Below are positions 10,901 through 23,384 of a stretch of DNA of 64,000 nt, piece after piece. The translations under genes and the position numbers were made by a program. The number at the start of each line of letters is the position of its first letter. The first letter of the stretch is position 1. Below the pieces are notes generated by a model. That model saw only the letters and a program-made list of their open reading frames with translations. It did no database searches and was not told the DNA's origin. This stretch comes from Schistosoma mansoni (lineage: Eukaryota > Platyhelminthes > Trematoda > Strigeidida > Schistosomatidae). The stretch is from positions 24,404,178 through 24,468,177 of the forward strand of contig NC_031497.1 of the NCBI RefSeq assembly GCF_000237925.1, in the 5' to 3' direction.

Positions 10901-11245
10901 TTAATAGTTCTTTGATTTTCAATTATTATCAGCTGACTATTAATCCATGCAAAAATACACTTAAGTATAGTCAATGTTCCACACATGATAATAATATTAC
11001 CATCGGTTTCTCAATATAGAAAAATAGAACTGAGAAATAATAATAATGGATTAAGAATAATTCCTATTAAAGTCCCATTGAATACTATAGTTTTTTTTTA
11101 CATTGACATTGGTAACTAAAGTGTATCAGCGACAGTACTTAGGATAGTTAGAATGTAAAGAATTAATCAGCAACACAAGTTAGTTTTATGTATCATCACA
11201 TCATAGATACCTATTATTTTACATCCCTAATAAACAGAAGATAAT
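10901..11245. other. Spacer, no gene seen
   Basis: AT-rich with a T9 run; nothing recognised. Confidence 0.5.
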
Positions 11246-11416
11246 CAGAAGAGGTTTTTGTGGAGATTTCAGTATTTTTATAGTTGAATCTCGCGAGGCG
11301 AGATCGTGGATGTGCACTTCCAAGGAGGAGTCCCACAATAGAACGAAACGGCCGTCCAGTGCTTCCAGGTTTTCCTTGATGGTCTAGCTTCAATTGATTC
11401 ATGATTTCAACTATGA
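11246..11416. repeat. Family B SINE, short foldback copy
   Basis: The reverse-complement leader (GAGGTTTTTGTGGAGATTTC) passes directly into a forward 3' half with the ribozyme region and the tail CTAGCTTCAATTGATTCATG. The A box and most of the B box are lost. Confidence 0.75.
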
Positions 11417-13378
11417 AAGAGAAGATAATTTATTTATTTTTGCTTAACCGTTAACAAAAGTCATATTCATTTAACTTCTACATTTACAAACTGAAGATAT
11501 TCATATCTTTAAAGAAATTGGATTGTTTTGGACTGTTTTAATAACATATAGTGTCTTAGATTTTCATTGAAAAGTGATAGACATATTTATTTATTTATTT
11601 TCTTAAGTAGATTGACAATAAATACCTGTATAATAGACAACATAGTAGAACTCCATGTAAAACTGGATAGAACTACAAGTAATTGTAATACTGTGTTGCT
11701 TTTTCTGACATGCAAAATTTCGTTTTTTCACACAATTCTTAGAAATATCATCTTGAATATGATACTCTACCAAAGAAGAAAGAGATTTGTCAATCACAAT
11801 ACTACTTATATTAAATGACACACCTTAGTAATATCTCAACTCATCACTTGTATTGTTACTTTCATTGTTACTGTAGCTTTTTCAATCATCCATTGAATGG
11901 ATGATTTGTTGTTGTTGTTGTTTTGTTTGTTAACAACACTAATGGTTTGAATGAAACTTCTTTTTCATTATTATGAATCTACTTTCAGTAATATCGCCTA
12001 TTCTAAGAATAATTTCAATAGAATGTATTTATATCATAATGAAAAGATCTTCATTACTAGAACTACTTATAGACCAAGAACAGAGGAGTAATGAAAAGAA
12101 ATCCAAGAAATAGTGTAAAAATGGTAGTATATCTTTGTGTATTCCATTCTACTATTCAATCTAAAATAAGGATTTCAAAAGAATTTTTTTTAAAAAAAGA
12201 AACCGGTTTCCCTGAAAGATGAAAATTCTATTCTATTTATTATCAACTAATGTTCTACCCCCCCCCACACACAAGCTAAATAATCCTGGGTATTTCAAAG
12301 AAGAAAGATAAATTAATTCATTGCTTCATTCTTTCCCCCCTTTTTTCTTTTGAATAAATTTTTATCTATTGTCAATTTGATTTTATTCATAGATGGAAAC
12401 CATAAAGAATAATGGTAATAATAATAATAATAATAATCATATTAAAAGTAGCTATCATATCAACTATCATACAGAATACCCTCCCCCCCCAAAAAAAACC
12501 CATAAGAGTAGTACAAATCATAGTATTTTAAATTTTTAAAAGAAAATTTTTATCATTTTATTTTATATTTATATATAAATACAAAATAAAACCATTTCAA
12601 ATATGGCGCCAGTTCAAAAATTTAAAGATTTAATCAAATCGGGGCGCCAAAATCGAAATATCAGATGGCGGATATCGAAAGAGAGGGTTAGCGAGCAAGA
12701 AAGAGAAAGAAAGGAAAAAAGAAAGAGTCAATAGCTACAAGTAAATAAAGAATAGATGAGATGAATAGAGATGAAAAAAAAACAAACAAAAGAATTTGAC
12801 AGGCAAAACGAGTCAACTGTCAAACACGTGTGAGAATTTCATTAATGGTAATATTAAAACAAAACAAAAAACAATATCATATACCATAGGAACATAAAAT
12901 ACAACATCTCCCCCCCCTCTTTGTTTGCATATAAATTTATGATGCTTATTATCATGTATTCATATCATAGAATTAACTAGACATATGATAAGAAAATATC
13001 TATATTCTATTTCAATTAAACAGATATACAACTGCCTACGCTTAACCAATGGACATTGAATTTTTGATAATCAAGGTAATTCCTTTTTTTTTTCTTTTTT
13101 TTTTAAAAAAAAAGGGTAACCTAAAAAACATTAGTCAGGAAATATAAATTAACAAACTTAAATCAATTGAGTATCATTCATTTTTTTTAAAAATTTGATT
13201 TACGTAGTTGCTATTGAGAAAAAAAAAGCGGGGGGGGGAATCGAGAAGTGTAGTGAAGAAAAATTAAAAAAAAAACAAAAAAAACGGAGAAATGAGTTTA
13301 CAAATTAGGTTTCATAAAATTTTTATTCAAAATGACGAAATATCAACGTAATTATAGGCATCATTATCAAGTTTGAAT
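11417..13378. other. AT-rich spacer with poly-C/poly-A junctions
   Basis: No convincing gene. Overlapping frames of about 70-80 codons on both strands (11567-11821) have no motif. Between 12250 and 13240 there are several C8-C9 or G9 runs next to A or T runs. A small GC-richer island at 12600-12680 has two GGCGCC sites and AGATGGCGG, a YY1-like motif. That could mark a promoter, but no exon is seen beside it. Confidence 0.45.
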
Positions 13379-13460
13379 TTGTAATATCTTAATGAGTAGA
13401 AAAAAAAAATTTAGATTTTCTGATGTTTCGTGACTTAGTATAACGTACTTCTTCAGAGAA
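13379..13460 (-). repeat. Decayed Penelope-like terminal repeat
   Basis: It matches 3983-4060 with substitutions and an enlarged A run: GTAATATCTTAATGAGTAGA, then GATTTTCTGATGTTTCGTGA. A hammerhead-like arrangement (CTGAAGA, GAAAC, ATC) is still visible on the minus strand. No reverse transcriptase is attached, so it is a solo end or a remnant. Confidence 0.75.
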
Positions 13461-13565
13461 TTAAATATTTAGTTATTGATAAACGTAATTGTCTTCTATA
13501 GGAAAAATTTTTTATTAACACTCTAAGTTATCCACTTAATATTGTTTTGTTTAAATCTTCTCATT

Positions 13566-13654
13566 GACGATGTTTTTTTAGGACTGCAACTGGTCAGTCT
13601 CTCTTTAGCTATATGTGCATATTGTGCGTAATGCCTCGATATAGCCTAAATGGA
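13566..13654 (-). repeat. Sm-alpha-like retroposon, tail fragment
   Basis: Tail motifs are readable: AGGACTGCAACTGGTCAGTC and GCCTCGATATAGCC in reverse orientation. It ends 64 bp before the assembly gap. Confidence 0.75.
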
Positions 13655-13718
13655 TAATGAATAATTATTGTGGTAAATTAATTAAAATTTGCGCGATTTA
13701 TATTGATCAAAAAAAAAA

Positions 13719-13918
13719 NNNNNNNNNNNNNNNNNNNNNNNNNNNNNNNNNNNNNNNNNNNNNNNNNNNNNNNNNNNNNNNNNNNNNNNNNNNNNNNNNN
13801 NNNNNNNNNNNNNNNNNNNNNNNNNNNNNNNNNNNNNNNNNNNNNNNNNNNNNNNNNNNNNNNNNNNNNNNNNNNNNNNNNNNNNNNNNNNNNNNNNNNN
13901 NNNNNNNNNNNNNNNNNN
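13719..13918. other. Assembly gap (200 N)
   Basis: Exactly 200 N, flanked on both sides by A-rich homopolymers. The length is probably a placeholder. Reading frames called across it are artefacts. Confidence 0.99.
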
Positions 13919-14220
13919 TCAAAAAAAAAAAGAAAAAAAAAGAAAAATTTTGTTACCTTTTACGTTTTATAGATTCTCAAACTTGATTACAAAACGGATA
14001 AACATATAAACTACGACATAGATTGATTCAATAGTGGTAGAAAAAAATAATGTTTAATTTTTTCAAAGATAAAAGAATCTCCTATTTTAAGTGTTATTTA
14101 TTTGTTCAATATGTATGACAATAGTGTTGATGTTATATATATGGAAGACAATTATGAATGGTAACTTTTGAAAACTATTTATGAACTAATATTTGTGTCC
14201 CTCTTATTATAAGCTTTATT
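13919..14220. other. Spacer after the gap
   Basis: AT-rich, nothing recognised beyond A runs at the gap edge. Confidence 0.5.
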
Positions 14221-14944
14221 TTGACCCATAGACTATTATTATACGATTTACCATTCCTGAGTTATCCCCAGTCTATTAATTACTGTTCCCCACATTCACG
14301 GCCACATTTGGCCAAATCTTGTATAAATGTTATTTTCTATTTTATGGTACGATGTGCTCTGTCTGTTCAGTATATAAATCCAATATGTTTGAAAATAATG
14401 ATTCATATTGCAGAGGCTGTTTTGGACTTAAATGGTTTGGTTAGGCAGAAAACAGGACTGACAAGTACTCTAGACTGCTCGTATGGTTTTCGAGTGTCAC
14501 TAGTTCGATCGACAATTCACTCCTCTCTAATTGGCGACTACAAGATAATAACAATTGACAGATACTAGTTATAATAGTTGATACACTAAAACATTTTTAC
14601 TATCTTATCTTAGAAATAATATTAGGTAGTCATTATTTAATATGGTCCCTCAGAGGAGTGCGAAGATATATGCCAAACAATCTGACTTCATTGTTTTCTA
14701 GAAATTTAATCTTACAAAATAAATCTATAGTTTATATGAGAGAAGTACTACCCAGTAAAAGCGAACCCACATTAGGTTCTTGAAAATTTTATTCTTCATG
14801 GTGAAGACCATTCAAACTTGCTTAAAGATTAACAAAAATTATTTAGCGAAAATCTACACACTGGTTCAAAGTTGATTTTCGTTGAAGGCTGAAATTCCAT
14901 AAACAGTTTTTGAAAGTCAGCGAGTACTTAACAGCGACTTCATT
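14221..14944. other. Unassigned stretch with a 115-codon frame
   Basis: A plus-strand frame runs from 14221 to 14568. The translation has Cys and hydrophobic patches but no known motif, and the first codon is TTG. The sequence is less AT-rich than its surroundings and may be a dispersed repeat that I cannot assign. 14569-14944 holds nothing recognised. Confidence 0.35.
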
Positions 14945-15333
14945 CTAGTTTTATTTTTTATTTAGTCAAAAAGTTGGTACAAAGAAGCACCGAAATATAT
15001 ATGTGCCACACAATAAAAATGAGGTGCGTATAATACAAAAAAGAACAAAGATGAATATAAATCAGTGCATGAAAAAGAAATAATAATAATAATAGTAATG
15101 ATGGGAGAATCAGCTTGTTTAGGAGAGAATACAATCATAAAGAACTCTCAGTTAAAGGAGTTCCTCCCACCTATATGAAGAAAGTAAAAAAAGTTACAAT
15201 GGGCTCGTCACTGGCTTAAACTTTGAGCGATTTCTGATGACATCTTAAGCCACTGTGTTGCACCATCTCTAGGACTCCAACCAGGGAGTCGTGAAGGACC
15301 AATAGAAGCCAGTCATGTACAGCGTTCTGTCAT
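14945..15333 (-). mobile_element. LINE 3' end (family D), 5'-truncated
   Basis: The minus strand gives SRLPGWSPRDGATQW and then a 3' UTR ending in TTCTTTGTACCAA and an A-rich tail with ATAAA. It is the same family as 55513-56088. It directly abuts a Sm-alpha copy. Confidence 0.7.
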
Positions 15334-15790
15334 ATCACGACATCAGTCTCTTATTGGCATATGTGCATACTGTACCTATTGCCTCGATATAGCCTTAATT
15401 CACAAACATTATAAGCAAAGATGGATAGTGGCTAGCAGTGAAATCCACGACGCGCTTTTCGTTCTATTTGTGGCTCGTCATCTGGATGTACCTGCATCTC
15501 AGGCAACACGCACAGTATGCAGATATGCTAATAAAAAACTGATCAATTGCAGTCCTAAAAATCAATAGGAAAATTCAAACAAACAATACCAAGTGAATGT
15601 AAACTTCACCCCATTGCACAAGCAGATGACTACCAGGACTCAGTAGCTGAGTGGATAACTCAATGACGTTTAAAGTGAGTCCCAGAGTGAACATCAACTC
15701 TGAGATGCAGATACATCCAGCTGACGAGTCCCGAATAAAACGAAACGCGCGTCCTGGATTCCACTGCTAGCCACTATCCATCTTTGGTTA
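15334..15790. repeat. Sm-alpha-like retroposon, foldback dimer
   Basis: A reverse-complement unit (15334-15510) is joined to a forward unit. The forward unit has the tail, the A box GTAGCTGAGTGGATAAC and the ribozyme region (15715-15759). The B box region is partly deleted. In the forward ribozyme the core CTGACGAG, GAAAC and GTC are intact, but stem II has lost its G-C pairs. Confidence 0.85.
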
Positions 15791-16956
15791 TAAAATGTTT
15801 GTTTCGAATAACAAATAAATAAATTTGTTGACTGTAAGAAGTCTTCAAAGTGTCGTTTATCATTAAAAATCTACTACAATAAAACTCAATTTAAGGTATA
15901 TATATCATATAGATTACACCCAGGAGCTAAAAATAATCGACTTTACATGTACAATATGGTAAATAAATTTAATAGCTTTAAATCTTAAAAGGATTCTTCC
16001 CTTTGATCAACAGAAATTCTCCATGTTATACTTTATATTGTATTCTAGGAAAAAAAAAAGAAAGAATGTAGACAATAGAAAAAACTTATTCACATTAACT
16101 TTACTTTGAATAAAAAGTCGCAAAACTACAAACAATCTGATATTTATCTGTCAATAGTCAGTAAGCTTATGAATCAAAAAGTTTTTTAAAACATAGTGGG
16201 AAAATCAATTTTGTCGTTTAGCGCCTTTGTAAAATATGAAAAAACATACATTAAGTAGACTATTTGCACATCTTCTTTGCGTTGACCTTTATATACACCA
16301 TTATTCCTCTAAATCTGTTGTTATTTCGATGCCTTTCAGATTTCCTGTCTGATCTCATCAATTCCATCTTCTACTACCAGGTAGTTTACTTTCAATCTAC
16401 TACTACATACTACTTATATCTGCCAGTATAACTAGCATATACCACAAAATTACCCAACATATTGTCTTTAGTTATTTGATTTGGACGTGTACGGTGTCTA
16501 ATAAAAATTTGACTGTGATAGTTCGAATTTTTTTTCTGTAAAAATATACAAAACCAAGTTGTAATTTTATTAAACTACTGATAAAGCCTATACATTAAGA
16601 TTAATTATACCTCATCACTTAACTTGCCTTTGTCCCCTAGGATTTTAACACCAAAACCATTCGGTCGTTATACAACATAAAACTAATGCTATATAGATAT
16701 ATTTTAGCAATTAAATTTAGTTCTCTCATATACATCACTTTATATCTCAATCATTAAGAGCTTCAAATTATACTAAAAAGGGTTAATGTGAAGTATATTT
16801 GATTTTGTTCAATCATTTGAACATCTTACATATGATATAATCAGAGAATAGAATATCTAGTATTAAGCAATTCTTTTCTTTGTATTTCAAAAATTCATTA
16901 ACAATAAGCTTATCAGTGTTGATGCAACAAATTTATTTTGACAATTAACAGTATTA
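15791..16956. other. Spacer, no gene seen
   Basis: AT-rich DNA. No long frame or repeat family is recognised. Confidence 0.5.
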
Positions 16957-17063
16957 TAAGTAAAGATGGATAGTGGTTAACAGTGGAATCTAGGACACGC
17001 GTTTCGTCCTATTTAGGACTCGTCAGCTGGATGTACCTGCATCTCAGAGTTGATATATACTTT
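16957..17063 (-). repeat. Sm-alpha-like retroposon, ribozyme fragment
   Basis: Only the ribozyme module and its flanks remain. Minus-strand ribozyme 16988-17032: core CTGACGAG, stem II TCC/GGA with loop TAAATA, GAAAC, stem III ACGCGTGT, cleavage after GTC. Stem I ATCCAG/CTAGAT has one mismatch. It may still cleave. Confidence 0.8.
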
Positions 17064-17476
17064 CTCAAATAAAAATACTATTCTATGAAAATAGTTATAA
17101 TCAATTGATATGCATAACATATGATACATTTATAAATGAAACACTTAATCTCTATATAATTTCCTTTAGCTAAATAAATGTACCTTTATATGTGATAATA
17201 TCTATAACCTGGTTCAAATTTAATATCTTGTTTATTCTTAAATTTCAACTATGCAATAAATTATTTTTGGCGACTCTCCCTCTCTTTCGAAAAAGAAGTT
17301 AGTACTATTATGTAGAGTCTATCTGTTTCATAGTAAGAACTTTTCATTCGTCTATACCATATGTAATAAAATAATTCCTTATATTTCCCTCTTCATTTGC
17401 TCTTCATTTTTTTATTTATTTAAATATTATTTGACATAAATCAAGAGATAGTTTATATGAACAAAGAGATAATATC
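17064..17476. other. Spacer, no gene seen
   Basis: AT-rich, nothing recognised. Confidence 0.5.
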
Positions 17477-17692
17477 AGGAAGGGATTTTGTGGATCAGGC
17501 AGTAATTTTAATAGTTGAGATCATGAGTCAATTGAAGCTAGACCAGCATGGAAAACCTAGAAGCACTGGACGACCGTTTCGTCCTATTATGGGACTCCTC
17601 AGCATTACGCATCCATGGTGGTCTAGCTCTAATTGACTCACGCTTTCAACTATGAAAATACTAAATCTCCACAAAAAACCCCTTCTGATAAA
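17477..17692. repeat. Family B SINE, short foldback copy
   Basis: The reverse-complement 3' half (17477-17612) is followed directly by the forward tail ending in CCCCTTCTGATA. The whole copy can fold into one hairpin. The minus-strand ribozyme core is present but stem I is weak. Confidence 0.8.
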
Positions 17693-19191
17693 CAAAGAAC
17701 AATCAACTTGATTTCAAACCAGACTATAAGTTGACAACAAGGATATAAATGTATATATAGAGCTAGAACTTAATATCACTATAGTATCATACTGATGTCA
17801 ATATAATTTCTTAGTTATTACCACATTATTCACTAAATAAACAATTCACCTAATTTCCCTGACATCATTTCGATCCAGCTTAAACTTAAAACTTTGTCAT
17901 TACCTTGAATTATGGTCATTTTTAGTTCATTTGCTAGGATTTTACAGTTTACCTTAGTAAAATATCATTGTTTATCGAAGAACAAAAAAAAAAGAAATTC
18001 CTCAATCAAATTAACCAACTACTAGCATGGGAACTCGAAGAAGAAGAAGAAGAAAATCGTTTATCACCTTTAAATTATTAAAAAAAAATTTAAAGTGAGT
18101 ATTCACCATGGCAACCAATTTGATGATATATATTAAAGTAATACTTAACTAATAAAAATTAGTTAAGCATTTTTATTTTACGGTAGGCTGGGCAACAATA
18201 ATTAATGATTAATTAAACACTGATGCTTATCTTACATATATATTGAACTGATGTTTCAAAAAGCAAAATTCCATTTTCAAGAAGACTGAAAATAAAAAAA
18301 AAAGAAAACTAAAAATAAAACAAAATTGTGTAATAATAATGGTCGGCTGTAACTTTTTTTTAATATTTATTTCCCTTCTCATAAGAATTAATGCTTTCAA
18401 GTGAAAAAAAGAGCGCACACATACACACAAAGTGCCTTCATTTTCGTCTAATACTACTACTACTACTATTATTACTATTACTACTAATTCTACATTTATC
18501 TCATTATCGGTGTTACTATTAGAAGTCTATGATTATCAAACAAACAAAAAAGATGATAAACAAATAGTACACTTCTAGTTCTAAACTAGTGACCATCTTT
18601 AAAAAGCATAGATACAAACTCACACACACACACATACATACATACATACATACACAAATCGTTGAACACAATTATGTGTCTAGTATATATATGTATAAAG
18701 GCCCATGTCGGTAATAATCCATATATATATTATTTTAATCATTATTAAGTAAAGATTACTTAGATAAATCTTCGTCTCATTTATTCATTACTGATACTGA
18801 AGAAGAAGAAGAAAAAAAGGGAAAAAGAAATTAGAATGGAAAAAAGAAAAAATATTTTTCTTTTATTTTTTTACTTCTCGACTTGATTTTATCTTTTTCT
18901 GATAAATGGCCAAAGATTTTTTGTTGCAAAAAAAAAAGAAAGAAAAACACACTTGACTACAGGTTTCTCAACATTTTCTAAAAAAAATTTGTGTTTCTGT
19001 TGTTGTTGTTCTTCTTCTGTTTTTCTGTTTCATTTTCTTTTTCTATTTATGACTTATATAAATCTCGTCAATTTTAATGCATTAAGTTGACAGATGAAAA
19101 AAAACAGTGTAATACATATAATTTTATCCAATAAGTCTAACTACTTATGAGTAGTAAAGAAAATACATGGGTATAAATATTTTATTTAATA
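17693..19191. other. AT-rich spacer with microsatellites
   Basis: It contains GAA and ACT runs, a CA/CATA microsatellite at about 18620-18655 and several A/T-only tracts. No gene is recognised; a minus frame at 18227-18430 is low complexity. Confidence 0.5.
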
Positions 19192-19515
19192 TTTAATTGA
19201 AGCTAGACCACCATGAAAAACCTGAAGGCACTGGACGGCCGTTTCTTCCTATTGTGGAATACCTCAGTTAGATATCAACTTCGTTAGATGCTGGCTCAGT
19301 GGTCTATCGGTTAAGTGCTCTGGCGCGAGACTGGTAGGTCCAAGGTTCGAATCTCGCGAGTGCGGGATCGTGGATGCTCACTGCCAAGGAGGAGTTCCAT
19401 AATAGAACGAAACGGCCATCCAGTGCTTCCAGGTTTTTCATGGTGGTCTAGATTTAATTGACTCATGATTCTAACTATGAAAAATACTGAAATCTTCACA
19501 AAACCCCTTCTGATT
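19192..19515 (+). repeat. Family B SINE with a short inverted leader
   Basis: A 75-bp reverse leader is followed by a forward unit. The unit has an A box (GTGGTCTATCGGTTAAGTG), B box (GGTTCGAATCT), ribozyme region and complete tail (ACAAAACCCCTTCTGAT). The ribozyme core carries changes. Confidence 0.8.
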
Positions 19516-19708
19516 TTATTTTATAGTTTAAATTGTGATTAGTCTGTAATATCTTGCATACTTGCATCATATTTAATGTAAAATATTACGATAACTTTGA
19601 AGATTACTAATATATTCGGCTAGTTTAGAAGTTATTTATATCGACGTTATAATTAGGATGAAGTAAAAAACAAACATCATTTATTCACTTGGTGTTGTTT
19701 ATTTGTAT

Positions 19709-19966
19709 CTTCCCATTGTTATTTAGGACTACAATTCATCAGTCTCTTGTCGGCATATGTACATCCTGTGAGGACTGCCTCGATATTGCCTGAAGTCACA
19801 AGCTTTATAAGCACAAATGGATAGTAGCTAGCAGTGGAAACCACTTTGACGCGCGTTTCGTCCCACTTAGGACTCGTCAGCTGAATGTACCTGCATCTCA
19901 GAGTTGATATTCACTCTGGGACTCGAACACAGTACCATTCGCTTCAAAAGCCATCTCATTATTCAC
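19709..19966 (-). repeat. Sm-alpha-like retroposon
   Basis: Reverse orientation: tail (GCCTCGATATTGCC), ribozyme region, B box and part of the A box. Stem I of the ribozyme is broken by an insertion. Confidence 0.85.
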
Positions 19967-20423
19967 CATTTATATTGATGATACAAATAAGTGGAATTGT
20001 CACCTTAGAAAATCTGGACGAGAAACTAGTTTCAGCTATATATATATATGTTCTCACTAACGAAGTATAAATAAAATGAATACCGAAAGAAGAAAAGTAC
20101 GGACAATATGAAAGAAAAATCTGGAAAAAGGTGTTTTCCGATAGTTTCAATGGTTTATTAAACAAAACGATATATATATTTATATAGAAATTTGTTTCCT
20201 AGTGAATTCACTCTACTATTTACACTAATATAATGTTTTAAATGCATGGGTAGAGCTAAAATAAGGAACCAATCAAAGGTTTTTAATGATGATCATGTAG
20301 ACTAGACAACTAGTAGTAGATAGAAATCTATATGTTGAATAGCTAGCGTAACAGTAGTAGTAGTAATGATCATAAGAACGAATACTGAACAATTAAACCA
20401 ATTCTATAACATTTATATTAGAT
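19967..20423. other. Spacer, no gene seen
   Basis: AT-rich with short TAG and TA repeats; nothing recognised. Confidence 0.5.
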
Positions 20424-21198
20424 TAGAACTTTATAAGTCAGTCAGTCAGTCAGCTACAACGTAGGACCAGGCACATATATGCATCGGTCCAAGTTGCCGT
20501 ATCTCGTTAGCACAACAAGATCAACACCGGATTAATAGAAGTAATTAATTTAGTGGTGGTAGTATATAAAAGAAAGGTTGTATATAAGGATATAGTATAG
20601 GAAGGAAGAACGTTATGAATCAATTTTAATCTTAAGGTTTAAGGGAAGATAAAGAGTGTATACACCTACGCCTATCGTGATGAACCAATCGAGCTATACT
20701 GGCTGAAACAATCGTTCCTCAAGGTCCTACCATGCCAGACAGGTCGGTTGAAGAGCGGTAAGACTAAAAGCAGCAAACCCAAGGTCTGAAGGCGAAGTCG
20801 TACTGCTGATTGTACAGAGGTGTGACAGCAGTAAGGCGTTTCCTTCAGACAACCAGCATGACAGCGATGCTGCCTTCCCACAAGGACGGGTGGGGTTAGA
20901 AAAGGTCGACCCTAAAAATGCACACCTCGCCTTATCCCACGGATTTCCGTCTCCGGCGGTAAGGTCCTTTAAAGAACGGAGATAACACAAAAACTATCCA
21001 CAAAAAGGTCGTGTGTGACCGACCTCAAGCAGTTGTCCCTTGGGCACTACGGTCACGCTCTTAGGTCATTAAAACCATCCAATTTTCTTTTCAGGTACCT
21101 CTAGAAGGACCCTTCCACGGTGTGGGCAACCGGGAAGTGATAACTGCCCTCATACCTCTAACAGCACTCAAGACCACTGTATTCATAGAACTTTATAA
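20424..21198 (-). mobile_element. LINE 3' fragment with TGAC tail and 13-bp target duplication
   Basis: The body 20437-21185 is flanked by a perfect 13-bp direct repeat, TAGAACTTTATAA (20424-20436 and 21186-21198). The minus-strand 3' end is a short (TGAC)n tail after CTACGTTGTAGC, a type of tail common on LINEs. It is 5'-truncated. The body is GC-richer than its surroundings but its frames are broken, and the clade cannot be fixed (CR1-like is possible). A relative of the tail is at 53979. Confidence 0.7.
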
Positions 21199-21625
21199 AC
21201 TCAATGAGATTTCCGTATAGATAAATGAAGAACCGATGTAAAGAGAACATATAAGTTAGACTACAATTCAAAACAATCAACTAGATTTATTACCTAATTG
21301 ACCTACATTCTCTTTTAGGGAATAGAAATTATAAAAATATTAAATATCAGTGTATAACTGATTCCTTGGATTGATGCAAATAATTTGGTAAAATGATAAT
21401 GAATATAGAGAACTGAAATAATCTAAGCTAAGCCATGAATGCATTGATGAAAAAAGAAGTCAATAACAAATAGCCAATAATGAGATTCATTTTTATGAAA
21501 TAACATGTCTGACAAAATTAAATATTAATATACCACTTGTAAAAAATAAATGATTGTACAATATAAGTTTAACAGATGAAATTTCAATTATTCAGCCAAT
21601 ATCTTGTTCAATATACTAGTTTATC
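21199..21625. other. Spacer, no gene seen
   Basis: AT-rich, nothing recognised. Confidence 0.5.
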
Positions 21626-22105
21626 CGAAGGGGTTTTTGTGTAGATTTCAGTAATTTTATGTAGTTGAAATCATGAGTCAATTGAAGCTAGACAATCATG
21701 GAGAACCTGAAAGCACTGAACGGCCGTTTCATTCTATTGTGAAACTCCTGAGCAGTGCGTATCCACGATCCCGCATCGCGAGATTCGAACCCAGGAGTTC
21801 AAGTGAGAAGCAGTGACCAGTGGAGTTCAACCAGGTCTGTTGTGAGATATTAACTCACTGAAGACATTGGTGGATGTGTCGGTCAATTTTGTGGATTGGT
21901 TGAGGTTAGACATTAACACCGATGGATGCTGACCCAGTTGTCTAGTGGTTGAGTGTTCGCGCACGAGAGTGATAGGTCCTGAGTCATGATCGTGAATGAG
22001 CACTACTGAAGAGTCCCACAATAGGATGAAACGGTTGTGCAGTGCTTTCAGGTTTTCCACAGTGGTCTAGTTTCAATTGACTCATGATTTCAATTATAAA
22101 AATAC
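21626..22105. repeat. Family B SINE, long foldback composite
   Basis: A reverse-complement half up to the B box is joined to a forward unit that includes the 5' body, A box (GTTGTCTAGTGGTTGAGTG), an internally deleted B box, a damaged ribozyme and the tail. Confidence 0.8.
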
Positions 22106-22520
22106 TAGTTTAAGCTCCTATTTAATCCAGTGAATTTAGTATTTGGTTATTTTATCTACAGTCTATAAATTATATTACTGCCTCAACCCATGTCTCATCT
22201 CAAACATCACTTGTTATCATTATCATCAACAATAAATCTATTACCTGATCCATTTCAAATAATCTATTTAATAACTTTGTGATTCAATCGAAATGCAAAC
22301 ACCCGGAATTATTCATTTTACATGATGCTTATATTCATTTAGTCAATAGAAAATTTATTTTGACACTATGACTTATCCTCAGTGTTAAATAATGAAATAA
22401 AATAATAGAGGTGATAAAAAAACACACACTCAACTCTGAATAGAAGTATTCGACTAGTTGAAATACTTATTCATTACTAATATGCGAAAACCCATTTACT
22501 ATAAACACTAATACCAATAT
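22106..22520. other. Spacer, no gene seen
   Basis: AT-rich, nothing recognised. Confidence 0.5.
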
Positions 22521-22668
22521 GGTAAGCAAAGATGGATAGTGGCTAGCAGTCGAATCCAGGACGCGCGTTTTGTCATATTAGGGACTTGTCAGTTGGATGT
22601 ACCTGCATCTCAGAGTTGATATTCACTCTGAAACTCGAACCCAGTACTTTTCGCTTCAAACGCCACTA
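22521..22668 (-). repeat. Sm-alpha-like retroposon, 5' half
   Basis: Reverse orientation ribozyme region plus B box. Conserved core bases are changed, so the ribozyme is probably dead. Confidence 0.8.
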
Positions 22669-22885
22669 ATAAAAATAGTATATTAAAAAAATATTGACTG
22701 ATATTAGATAAGGAGTAGTATTGAATAACAAAAAAAAAAACGAAGAAAAATTACAAGGGGAAAATTTTTCATCGAAGCAAAAGGAAAATCCCGTTACTTT
22801 CATCCCGTTTTTTTTCTACATGTTCCTTTATAGAACTGATGAAAAGATAATTTTAAAATATGTTATAAAATACGCATTGAATGTG

Positions 22886-22935
22886 TACACCTACCTACCT
22901 ACCTACCTACCTACCTACCTACCTACCTACCTACA

Positions 22936-22969
<34 letters not shown>

Positions 22970-23070
22970 CATACATATATACATACATAGATACATACAT
23001 ACATACATACATACACACATACATACATACATACATACATACACACATACATACATATATACATACAAAT
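22886..23070 (+). repeat. Tetranucleotide microsatellite (CTAC)n-(ATAC)n
   Basis: About 185 bp of CTAC units passing into ATAC units with a few TATA interruptions. It explains the Tyr/Thr/His-rich frames that cross it; these are not genes. Confidence 0.95.
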
Positions 23071-23384
23071 TAATGTACCTCATAACATTCATTACATGCA
23101 CAGAAACTCATAAATTCTGAAGGAAAGAAAAAAGAAGGAGAATAGAAAGAACGCAAATAAAGAGAAATGTGTATTCACAATATTCATTGTTTGATTGAAC
23201 TTGATAAACAAGAATGAAGAACAAAAAAAATAGAAGAAGAAGAAGAAGAAGAAGAAGAAAAGGAACGAAAATGAAACTGATAAGATAAAATAAACAGATT
23301 ACTATGATTATCTCATTTTTCCTACTTATTGCTATTGCTATTATTATCATTATTATCATTTTTCAAGTAGATGGAACTTTTTTC
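23071..23384. other. Spacer with GAA microsatellite
   Basis: Contains (GAA)n near 23235-23260. No gene is seen. Confidence 0.6.

Noticed and set aside
13657-13986. Open frames across 13657-13986 and 43724-43991
   Set aside because: They are created by the 200-N assembly gaps.
22886-23070. CRISPR-like array
   Set aside because: Units are 4 bp without spacers; it is a microsatellite in a eukaryotic genome.
22721-23120. Tyr/Thr/His-repeat proteins
   Set aside because: They are translations of the CTAC/ATAC microsatellite.
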